55,962 nt of DNA from Mesorhizobium wenxiniae (GTDB lineage: Bacteria > Pseudomonadota > Alphaproteobacteria > Rhizobiales > Rhizobiaceae), in assembly GCF_002284535.1 (NCBI RefSeq), contig NZ_NPKH01000026.1, forward strand, positions 1 to 55,962, given 5' to 3'. Both the position numbers and the translations under genes were made by a program. Positions 16,668 through 24,962 of the stretch are shown here, piece after piece. Under the pieces are notes generated by a model. That model was not told the origin of the DNA and searched no databases. It worked only from the letters and a program-made list of their open reading frames with translations. The stretch's first letter is position 1. The number at the start of each line of letters is the position of its first letter.

Positions 16668-18341
16668 TCAGTTGCAGGGGTTGATCGTGAAGCCCTTGGC
16701 GTAGTCCGCCAGGTGCTGCGCGCGTGCTTCCGGGGTCATGGCGCGGAGCGCGTTCAACGGAGATCCGAGCGTGTTGCCGCGCACGTCGTCCAGCGTCCAC
16801 ATCTCCTTGTCGTCGAAGCGCATATGCGGCTGCGGGACGAGCGTCTTGCCGTCGGAGCGGACGAAGTTCAGGTCCTTGATGGCATCGGCCAGATCCCAGC
16901 CGTCATACAGCGTCTCCCATTCGCGCTTGCCGCTGAAACGGCCCATCGCGGGCGTCGGACGGCCCTGATACTCGTCGGCGAAGGCCACCGTCGCGGTCCA
17001 TTTGTCGAGTTCGTGGGCGAAGGTATGCAACTGGCCGTCGATCTCACCGACCACCATATCCTCGCGGATCAGGCAGGGAACGAGACAGGACCAGCAGCGG
17101 TGCGGATAGACGTAGCCGACGTCGCTGTTGAACAGCAGCACCTTCTCGCCCTTGTGGCTGAGCTTGGCGTACCATTTCCAAAAGTCGCCGAACTCGGCGT
17201 ACCAGCCCGGATACTTGTGCTCGAACCACTCGAAGTCCTTGTCGGTCTGGGCCTCGATGCGCCAGAAATTGACCGGCCAGCCGACAGCGAAGAACTGTCC
17301 GACCTTGTGGACGTAGTTCTTCTTGGTGATGCGTTCCCAGGCCGCCTGGACGTCGTCGTGATGGACCTTGATGCCGTATTTCTCGAGCGGCAGCATGTAG
17401 GTGCGATAGTAGTCCTCATAGATCCAGCGGTGCCACATTTCCGCGTAAGACTCCTTGTTCTTGTCGCGGTTGGTGGTGCCGTATTCGATAAAGGTGCCGA
17501 TGGCAGCATCAACGATCGCGTGGTTCTGCCAGAAGGCGTATCGCAGGTCGCGCTCGAGCAAGAGGTGATTTTCCGGCTCCTTGAGCGCTGCCATCAGAAG
17601 CGAGTGGCCATTGCCGATATGCCGGCTCTCGTCGGACTGCACCGACAGGAAGACGGTGGGCAGCGCATAATCGCCGTTGCGGGCCGCTTCCGAAGGCATG
17701 GCGACAAACAGCGTGTTGGTGAAGGCGGTCTCGGCGACCACTGTCAGGTACATGCAAGCTGCGGTCATGGTGTCGCCGGTGATGAAGCCTTCCGCGAACT
17801 GCCGGCCGATGGTGGTGGCGTAGCATTTTCCGAAGGCTTCCTCGGTGATGTCAAAGCCCGCCGGATCGATGTAGTTCTCCATGTACCATTTCTTCAAATT
17901 CATCTGGATCGTCGAGTGGCGGAACTCGTCGATCATCTGCATGGTGAAGCCGGTTCGAAGTTCCTCGCCAGGTGCAATGCGGGCGACCATCGCCATCGAG
18001 CGGGCGGCGGAGATTTCCGGGAAGGGAATGATCGCCAGGAAGAGTTTCATCCACTCGACCCAGCGCGGTTCCACATTGCGGAACATGTCGCCGCGCAATG
18101 CCGCGTCCAGCGCGCCGTAGACACGGTTATCCTTCTCTTCCTGCATCGGGAAGTACGACCGCAAAACCTGTTTCATCGGGTCGCGCGGCGTCTTGTTGAT
18201 CTTGTAGTCCGTCGGAAACGTCATCGCTTCCTGGACGTAGGAAGGATTCCAGCCGAGATCGGCAATCTTCTTGGTTGCCTCGCCCACGGAGATTCCGCGT
18301 TGTGAGGTAATCTTGTTGAGCGTCAGAGACGTCATGGTCAT
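16668..18341 (-). CDS. mimA: Soluble diiron monooxygenase hydroxylase alpha subunit (propane/phenol MimA type)
   Basis: The product is 557 aa. Six diiron ligands can be placed: Glu109 (PFPEISAAR), Glu139 and His142 (DEFRH), Glu204 (VAETAFTN), Glu238 and His241 (DESRH). The spacings of 30 and 34 residues equal those of Glu114/Glu144/His147/Glu209/Glu243/His246 in soluble methane monooxygenase. The segment RSYFPMQEEKDNRVYGA and the gene order fit the group 6 branch (MimABCD, acetone/propane/phenol). A CWSC pair remains near residue 408, but I see no second close cysteine pair after it. Start: GGAGG lies only 3 bases before ATG 18341 and 9 before ATG 18335, so the latter is as likely. Transcription should start at the -24/-12 promoter about 290 bp upstream. 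Actual substrate range cannot be read from sequence. Confidence 0.95.
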   Translation of the reverse strand: MTMTSLTLNKITSQRGISVGEATKKIADLGWNPSYVQEAMTFPTDYKINKTPRDPMKQVLRSYFPMQEEKDNRVYGALDAALRGDMFRNVEPRWVEWMKLFLAIIPFPEISAARSMAMVARIAPGEELRTGFTMQMIDEFRHSTIQMNLKKWYMENYIDPAGFDITEEAFGKCYATTIGRQFAEGFITGDTMTAACMYLTVVAETAFTNTLFVAMPSEAARNGDYALPTVFLSVQSDESRHIGNGHSLLMAALKEPENHLLLERDLRYAFWQNHAIVDAAIGTFIEYGTTNRDKNKESYAEMWHRWIYEDYYRTYMLPLEKYGIKVHHDDVQAAWERITKKNYVHKVGQFFAVGWPVNFWRIEAQTDKDFEWFEHKYPGWYAEFGDFWKWYAKLSHKGEKVLLFNSDVGYVYPHRCWSCLVPCLIREDMVVGEIDGQLHTFAHELDKWTATVAFADEYQGRPTPAMGRFSGKREWETLYDGWDLADAIKDLNFVRSDGKTLVPQPHMRFDDKEMWTLDDVRGNTLGSPLNALRAMTPEARAQHLADYAKGFTINPCN

Positions 18342-18631
18342 AAGCCTCCACCAGGATTAAGCCAGAGGTCCCTTGACCCCGGCGTGAAGCGGCGCACAGC
18401 GCCGCCAGTGAGAGTGCGAACGGCACGACAAAGGGTTGCGCGTTCAGGCGCGACTCATGGTCCGGCCATTCAAGTGGATCGCGGCAAAGGTGTTGGAGTC
18501 GTCTGGCAGGCACCGCGGCGCAACCGCATTTGCGGATAGGCGTATCGAAGCGGACGTGACCTGCTTCCTCCGTTCCTTCGTTCTTTTGGCACCGCGTCAA
18601 GCGCGATGGGCTTCTTGTGGAAATGAACAAA

Positions 18632-18646
18632 GCAAGCGCCGTGCCA
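18632..18646 (-). promoter_or_regulatory. Sigma-54 (-24/-12) promoter of the monooxygenase operon
   Basis: The minus strand reads TGGCACG-GCGC-TTGC, an exact match to TGGCACG-N4-TTGC with the required GG/GC spacing. Transcription would begin near 18620, leaving a leader of about 280 bases before mimA. It pairs logically with the sigma-54 activator encoded at the operon's far end. Confidence 0.9.
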
Positions 18647-18720
18647 ACTTGAAAACAGCCTCCATGGCCGCCCGCTCAAAACAAAATCGCTGCTCTTTGG
18701 GCCATGAGCAGCGAACCAAC

Positions 18721-18756
18721 TGTAACGTTCTTTTACAATTGTAATGTACGCTTGTA
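18721..18756. promoter_or_regulatory. Candidate activator binding sites (TGTAA repeats)
   Basis: TGTAAC at 18721, the perfect palindrome TTACAATTGTAA at 18733-18744 and another TTGTAAT at about 18752-18758 lie within 40 bp of A+T-rich DNA. Measured from the predicted start near 18620 this is -100 to -140, the usual place for a sigma-54 activator's enhancer sites. Assignment to the activator at 6580 is inference. The same sites lie upstream of the divergent WD40 operon. Confidence 0.6.
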
Positions 18757-18900
18757 ATATTCAACGTCTATTCGCAGGCGCAATATATTTAGTTAGCATG
18801 TGCAGCAAACACGAAAAAACATATCATCTATTCAATTGTTCGTCTTTTATACTATTTGAAGGGGACGGGCCATGGACGGGCCTCGCACCGGAGAAAAGAC

Positions 18901-18984
18901 ATGCCAAACGAGAAAGGCCGCCGGGCGCCGTCCGAGCCACTGTCCAGCCAGGCCGACGGCGTCACCAGCGATCTTGTAGGCTGA
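18901..18984 (+). CDS. Possible 27-residue leader protein
   Basis: MPNEKGRRAPSE... ending DLVG; GGAG lies 7 bases before the ATG. Its TGA shares one base with the ATG of the next gene (TGATG), an arrangement typical of translational coupling. It has no recognisable domain. It may be a real small protein, a leader that sets translation of the next gene, or chance. Confidence 0.4.
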   Translation: MPNEKGRRAPSEPLSSQADGVTSDLVG

Positions 18985-19373
18985 TGCCCCGGGATCTGGT
19001 CTTTGTCATGCGCTTCATGGGCGAGAGCCAACATCGCCTCCAGAGCCACTTCCAGGACTTCATCCGGGCCGAGCTTGCCGCCGGCGGCGTCACCACGGAC
19101 ACGCATCCGATGATCCATCTGTTCATCGAGAACCATGCGATCCTGTTGCGGGACTTCGTGTTTTCCGGCGTTTCGCTGTCACGCCAGTTTCGCGTCGACG
19201 AGATCGAGCGCCTCACCGGCGATACGACATCGATGATCCGCGTCGACATCTGGGATCAGCTCAAGAGCCACATCGAAACGGCCGAAAAACAGTTTCAGTC
19301 ACAAGCCGGCACATTGCCCAAATTGCTGTCGGCTTTCGAAAAACCGCCCGGACCCCTGGGAAGCGAAAAATGA
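18984..19373 (+). CDS. Unknown 129-aa protein, first main gene of the divergent operon
   Basis: Starts MPRDLVFVMRFMGESQ; the ATG overlaps the stop of the 27-residue ORF. The product is mostly helical with no signal peptide or membrane span. Notable stretches are RLQSHFQDFIRAELAAGG, HPMIHLFIENHAILLRDF and SLSRQFRVDEIERL. An in-frame extension upstream to 18744 lacks a ribosome site and passes through the regulatory region, so it was rejected. The stop overlaps the next ATG by 4 bases (ATGA). I do not recognise the family. Divergence from the monooxygenase operon suggests a joint function, but this is unproved. Confidence 0.7.
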   Translation: MPRDLVFVMRFMGESQHRLQSHFQDFIRAELAAGGVTTDTHPMIHLFIENHAILLRDFVFSGVSLSRQFRVDEIERLTGDTTSMIRVDIWDQLKSHIETAEKQFQSQAGTLPKLLSAFEKPPGPLGSEK

Positions 19374-19690
19374 CAGGAGAATCCCATACTGCCAGGCGTG
19401 ACGCGCTGCTCGCCCGCCGGCTCGATCTTGTCGCCAACGTCTCCACGCTCACTGCCGAGGCGCTGCGGCTCAATCAGAAACGCGCCGGTATCGAGATGGA
19501 CGTGCTGCGCCTGGAACTTGAGATCGGCAGGAGCGGCGGCAGCGCGCAACTGGTGCAGGACTTGCATGAAGCCGAAGAGAGACGCGCGGCAATCATGCAC
19601 GAATGTGCGGCGTGCGAGGAACGCATCGTCGCCGCGGAAGGCGACATCAAGGAAGTCGACAGCAGCCTCGCGGCGACGGATGGAAACTAA
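19370..19690 (+). CDS. Unknown 106-aa coiled-coil protein
   Basis: Nearly the whole protein is charged helix with heptad-like spacing (RRLDLVANVSTLTAEALRLN, DVLRLELEIGRSGGSAQLVQ, VQDLHEAEERRAAIM), giving two helices around a GRSGGSA turn. Two cysteines occur in HECAACEER. There is no signal peptide. It overlaps the preceding gene by ATGA and is 13 bp before the WD40 gene, so the three are tightly translated together. It may be a partner or scaffold of the propeller protein (inference). Confidence 0.7.
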   Translation: MTGESHTARRDALLARRLDLVANVSTLTAEALRLNQKRAGIEMDVLRLELEIGRSGGSAQLVQDLHEAEERRAAIMHECAACEERIVAAEGDIKEVDSSLAATDGN

Positions 19691-19703
19691 CGAAGGGATA
19701 ACT

Positions 19704-20831
19704 ATGAACCAGCACGCTATACAGAACCTGACCTTGTTCGATCTGCTGGCGCGAAGCTGGCGACGCCCCTCGGCGGTCGCCGATCTGCGCTTCAGCGCCG
19801 ATGGCTCGACTGTCGCCTTCGCCTGCGTCGACGGAACGGTCGCAATAGCTACGGTCGCGGACCAGGAGCCGCCGGAATCGCGGATCAGGGTAAGCAATGA
19901 TCTCGGACAGACATCGATCCGACCAAGAGAGAGGTCTCCAGTGCCTTTGATCGCCACGGCGGCATTCGGAGATGGCGATGTTCCTCTCGCTGCCCATCTG
20001 AATTCCGGCTTTCTGGTCGGCGCGACCAGCGGAGAAGTGTGGCATCTGACCCCTGGGGGTGGATGCATGGAGCCCCTGGTCATGATCGACGGACCAGTCG
20101 TGGCCATCGACCACAGCGCCCGAGCGGACACGATAGCGGTCAGCAATGGGCATGACGTCTTCCTGTCGGGCGGCCAAGGCGATGCAGTGAAGCTGAGACA
20201 TTCAACGACATCGTCCACGGACGCACTTGCCTTCTCGCCAGATGGGCGTCGTCTTGCCTGCGGCCTTGGTGAAGGAGTGTCAATCTGTGCGGTCGAAGGC
20301 AACGCTGTCTTGATACGCGATGTCGGTTTTCCAGCGCGCCCGGTGTCGATCCGCTGGAGCGGCGACGGCACATGGCTGGCCTGCGGGCTCGAAACAGGGG
20401 GCGTTGCCCTGGTCAGCATGGCCGATGGCCACTCCGGCATTGTCGCGGGATTTCCATCGCCGGTTCGGACAGTCTGCTGGAGCCCAACCGCGAATGCGCT
20501 GTTTGCTTCGGGAGCCTTCCGGATAGCCGGCTGGTCGATGGTCGCCCCGCCGGTTGACGGCGAAACCTCGGGCGCGTTGAAGACAGGTCGCGCCGGGCTG
20601 GTCCTGGTCGAGGCGGTGGCGGCACATCCGGAGAAGAAGCTGGTTGCGGCGGGCTATGCCAACGGCCGTATCACCATCGCCCAGATCGGATCACCCGAGG
20701 AGGTTCTCATCAGGCCGTTGGGCAGCGCAGTCACCGCGCTCGCCTGGTCCGGTGACGGACGTCATCTGGCGGTGGGTGCCGTCGACGGCACCGCCGCGAT
20801 CGTCACCTTTCCCGCGCAGATGTTCAAATAG
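19704..20831 (+). CDS. WD40-like beta-propeller protein
   Basis: The product is 375 aa, starting at MNQHAIQNL after AAGGGA. At least six repeated blade-like units occur: VADLRFSADGSTVAFACVDG, TDALAFSPDGRRLACGLGEG, PVSIRWSGDGTWLACGLETG, VRTVCWSPTANALFASG, AVAAHPEKKLVAAGYANG and VTALAWSGDGRHLAVGAVDG. The pattern xSxDGxxLAxGxxDGxV fits WD40/eukaryotic-like propellers, with about seven blades overall. No signal peptide, no enzymatic motif. Such cytoplasmic propellers act as protein-docking platforms, and neighbouring coiled-coil proteins could be partners. No function is known to me for this combination. Confidence 0.85.
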   Translation: MNQHAIQNLTLFDLLARSWRRPSAVADLRFSADGSTVAFACVDGTVAIATVADQEPPESRIRVSNDLGQTSIRPRERSPVPLIATAAFGDGDVPLAAHLNSGFLVGATSGEVWHLTPGGGCMEPLVMIDGPVVAIDHSARADTIAVSNGHDVFLSGGQGDAVKLRHSTTSSTDALAFSPDGRRLACGLGEGVSICAVEGNAVLIRDVGFPARPVSIRWSGDGTWLACGLETGGVALVSMADGHSGIVAGFPSPVRTVCWSPTANALFASGAFRIAGWSMVAPPVDGETSGALKTGRAGLVLVEAVAAHPEKKLVAAGYANGRITIAQIGSPEEVLIRPLGSAVTALAWSGDGRHLAVGAVDGTAAIVTFPAQMFK

Positions 20832-20863
20832 CAAAGGCAGGGCGCATGCAACAGGAGGAAATA

Positions 20864-21037
20864 ATGCAAACCGAAGCCACCCCCGAGGATGAGAGCAAGG
20901 ACGAATTTTTCGAACGGCTCGCCAAACTGTCGGAAGAAATGGTGACCAAGCACGGCAAGGATTTCAGCATGGGCGCATTGGTGCTTGCGGCTCGCTGGAT
21001 TGCCGAAAACCGCGTTGGCCAGTTGAAGACCAACTAG
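20864..21037 (+). CDS. Unknown 57-aa acidic protein, end of WD40 operon
   Basis: MQTEATPEDESKDEFFERL..., start chosen because GGAGG lies 6 bases before ATG 20864 (an ATG at 20846 overlaps that site). Acidic N-terminus, then one amphipathic helix and SMGALVLAARWIAENRVGQL. It is 32 bp after the propeller gene and closes the operon. No family recognised. Confidence 0.65.
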   Translation: MQTEATPEDESKDEFFERLAKLSEEMVTKHGKDFSMGALVLAARWIAENRVGQLKTN

Positions 21038-21561
21038 GCTCACCACCAACCAATTGCGCTCGTAGCCGTAGCTCCGAAGGAGCTTCAGGCGCGCCGCGGC
21101 CTGCGGACGCCTTGATCTGTGATCGACCGCGGCAACCAGAACACCATGGACTTGCGTAAAATACGGTCAGAGCAGACATGGCTCCTTGAACTGCATTTTT
21201 TGTCATAGTTTCAAAGCTTAGGCCGTTGGAAATACCATCAGCACGCTGATTCACCTGACGGTATGTGGCCCGGCCCGTATCCGGGGCCCAATTGATGATG
21301 GATTCAACAAGATCGCGGATAACCTATGCTTTTCCAGCGAATATGGCGGTTTCGCCGAACTCCGCAGGTCTTTCCCGCTACTCCATTATATCCCAGCAAT
21401 TTAAATAGGAATATTTTTTCAGATTTTTGAGACGTCAGAACGACCGTCGAAAACTTAGCCTTTTGGCCGGATCGAAGATCCGGATGGGCACCGAATCGAG
21501 GGTGTAGGTTTTGACGCCAAGGGTAGCCGTCAACGCCTGGCACTTAGACTAGTTCACCAGG
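21038..21561. other. About 520 bp without recognisable genes
   Basis: Only a weak AGCTCC/GGAGCT inverted repeat near 21069-21083 and an A+T-rich stretch around 21390-21425 stand out. This is the junction between the converging WD40 operon and the ABC transporter operon; both transcripts end here. Confidence 0.6.
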
Positions 21562-21580
21562 TGCAGGCTTGGAGCCTGCA
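21562..21580 (-). terminator. Hairpin after the ABC transporter operon
   Basis: TGCAGGCT/AGCCTGCA, an 8-bp perfect stem with a 3-base loop, 8 bp past the stop of the ATPase gene. There is no T-run behind it, so it may be a weak terminator or an RNA-end stabiliser. Confidence 0.5.
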
Positions 21581-21588
21581 AGAATCGG

Positions 21589-22703
<1,115 letters not shown>

Positions 22704-22707
<4 letters not shown>

Positions 22708-23777
22708 CCCTTCACCGCCCCCAACAGTATCCCCCTGGAAATGAAGCGCTGAAGGACGAGCGCCATCAGTACGACCGGAAAGATCATGACGATGATGACC
22801 ACCGCCATGCTCCACCACAGGATGCCGCGCTCGCCCGCATTCATGGCGGCGACCAGGATAGGCATGGTCTGCGCATTGGACGTCGAAAGGAACAGCGACA
22901 GCAGATACTCGTTCCAGCACAGGATCAGCACCAGCAGCGTCGTCGCCGCGAGACCGGGCTTCGCCAAGGGCAGAATGATCTCGACGAAGGTGGTAAAGCG
23001 GGTGGCGCCGTCGAGCTGCGCGCTCTCGTCGAGGTCGGTCGGAATGGTGACGAAGAAGTCGTGCATCAGCCAAACGACGATCGGCAGGTTGACTACCGCG
23101 TAGGCCAGGATCTGCGCGATGTGGGTGTCGAGCAGCCGAACGCTCTGAAACATCATGTAGATCGGAATGACGGCGACGATCGGCGGCAGGATGCGCTGCG
23201 AGATCATCCAGAAGAGGATATCTCCATTCCCCAGCGTGGCCTTGAAATGGCGACCAACGGCGCGGGCGAGAACGAAGAAGACCGCAAGCGCGACGGCAAG
23301 CGACAGGCGCCAATCGACCCCCCAACGGCCGACCACCACCGCCATCGCGACCAAGCAGAGAACGAAGAGAACGATCGTCGCGAATTTGGGCTTGTACTGA
23401 ATACGCCCCAAGGCATAGGCGGCCATCGAGCCGATGGTGACGCAAAGGACTGTGGCGAGAAGCGCGATGATGATCGAGTTGATGTAGGCCCTCAGCGTGT
23501 CCTCGTAATCGAAGACGAACAACTCGCGCCATGCATGCAGGCTCGGCGTGAAGTCGATCCAGGGCAGGTAGACCGGGCCGGCGTTGACGTCGGCTGGCAA
23601 CTTGAACGACGTGATCAGGAGCCAATAGAGCGGAAACAGGACAAACACCGCCCAAAGGATCAGAAGGCCGTACACAATGACGGCCGTGGCCGGCGCCATC
23701 TTCTTGATTGATTTCGGCTCGAACCACCGCCTGAGCAGGGATCTCCGGGGTGACATCCGGATGTTTTGCGTGATCAT
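22704..23777 (-). CDS. Sugar ABC transporter permease (MalG type), with extra membrane segment
   Basis: The product is 357 aa, longer than the usual ~280. It has N-terminal span VIVYGLLILWAVFVLFPLYW, the periplasmic region, then a span pair near residues 155-200 (ATIVLFVLCLVAMAVVVG and LSLAVALAVFFVLARAVG) that typical MalG proteins lack. The EAA loop before the last spans reads ESAQLDGATRFTTFVEIILP. The start at 23777 overlaps the stop of the preceding permease by ATGA. It forms the channel with the other permease. Confidence 0.9.
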
Positions 23778-24949
23778 GCCGGCCTCAATCGCTTGAGGAC
23801 GAGGAGATTGAAGAAGGAGACGCACAACACCACCGTCACGAACAGAAGCAGGTAGGCGATCGCCGCAGAATCCCCGAGGTTCAGCGCCCGCCATGCAAAG
23901 AATGAATGAAGCGTCATTGACTCGGTCGCGATGCCGGGGCCTCCGGACGTCATGATGTTGGGAAGGTCGACAAGCTTGAAGGCCTCGATGATCCTGATCA
24001 GCATCACCGTGGCGGCAACCGGCGCAATTTGCGGCCAGGTTATTTCCTTGAACACCTGCCAACCGCTGGCACCGTCGACCTGGCCGGCCTCCACCTGATC
24101 ACGGGAAACATTCTCAAGCGCCGCAAGCAGGATGACGAAGATGAACGGGATCCACTGCCAGGAATCGCCGATCACGATGAACAAGCGGGCAGTCCAGGCA
24201 TGGTTAGCCCAGCCGAAGTCACCGAGGCCGATCCACTGCCAAATCGGCGAGAACGGACCCTTGGTCGTGTCCGCCAGCATGCGGAAGCTGTAGCCGATGC
24301 CGATCGGCGTGATCATCAAGGGGATGAAGAAGACGACGCGGAAAAAGGTCCGGCCCTTGATCGGCTGTGCGCAAAGAACGGCGAGGCCAAGGCCGATCAG
24401 AAACTGGATGGTGCACCCGACGATCACGTAGAAGATGGTCACGCCGAGCGTGCCGAACGGATTGCCGCTGAACAGCGTCGCGGAAAAGAGAAGCGCCAGT
24501 CCGAATCCCATGCTGGCGGTGATCAGCCGGCCAATAAAGCCGAGGATCGTGAAGTCTCGCTTGGCATAGCGGTAGAGCCACCAGATGAGGCTGGCCGCGC
24601 TCGCGATCGTGACGATCCAGCCGAGCAGGCTGATGCTGGTGAAGGTCCCGAGGAAATGGAACTGCTCGGTGCCGAAGAACTGCTTCCGGAAGTTCCTCAG
24701 GCCGACGAACTGGACCTGATAGGAACCGGCCCTGAGGCGGATGTTGGAGAAGGCGAGCACCAGCGACGCTATCGTCGGGAACACTGAGAAGATGAGAATA
24801 ATGATCACGGCGGGAGCGATGAAAAGCTGGCGCGACTGGCGGTCGAGCCACTCGTTCAGCCTCGCCCTCGTCGTGACGGAAGCATTGGGGCCGGCCGGGG
24901 CGACACGCCCCAGCCGACTGGTTGTCGTTGCTCCGGTACCGGAGGTCAC
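23774..24949 (-). CDS. Sugar ABC transporter permease (MalF/UgpA type), enlarged
   Basis: The product is 391 aa. It has spans FIAPAVIIILIFSVFPTIAS, FTSISLLGWIVTIASAASLI, LITASMGFGLALLFSATLF, VTIFYVIVGCTIQFLIGLGL and others. The EAA motif is EAGQVDGASGWQVFKEITWP. The N-terminus is a polar 30-residue tail with many Thr/Gly. Like its partner, it has an additional hydrophobic pair, so this transporter belongs to the larger-permease branch. It lies 13 bp after the binding-protein gene. Confidence 0.9.
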   Translation of the reverse strand: MTSGTGATTTSRLGRVAPAGPNASVTTRARLNEWLDRQSRQLFIAPAVIIILIFSVFPTIASLVLAFSNIRLRAGSYQVQFVGLRNFRKQFFGTEQFHFLGTFTSISLLGWIVTIASAASLIWWLYRYAKRDFTILGFIGRLITASMGFGLALLFSATLFSGNPFGTLGVTIFYVIVGCTIQFLIGLGLAVLCAQPIKGRTFFRVVFFIPLMITPIGIGYSFRMLADTTKGPFSPIWQWIGLGDFGWANHAWTARLFIVIGDSWQWIPFIFVILLAALENVSRDQVEAGQVDGASGWQVFKEITWPQIAPVAATVMLIRIIEAFKLVDLPNIMTSGGPGIATESMTLHSFFAWRALNLGDSAAIAYLLLFVTVVLCVSFFNLLVLKRLRPA

Positions 24950-24962
24950 TGACCCTCAACCC

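Noticed and set aside
16713..18305. Long plus-strand open frame (530 codons) opposite mimA
   Set aside because: Mirror of the hydroxylase gene; no motif or ribosome site.
18848..18853. TATACT as -10 element for the WD40 operon
   Set aside because: No acceptable -35 element at the right distance; too weak to list as a promoter.
18744..18983. Upstream in-frame extension of the 129-aa protein
   Set aside because: It starts inside the presumed activator sites, has no ribosome site, and overlaps a better-supported small ORF.
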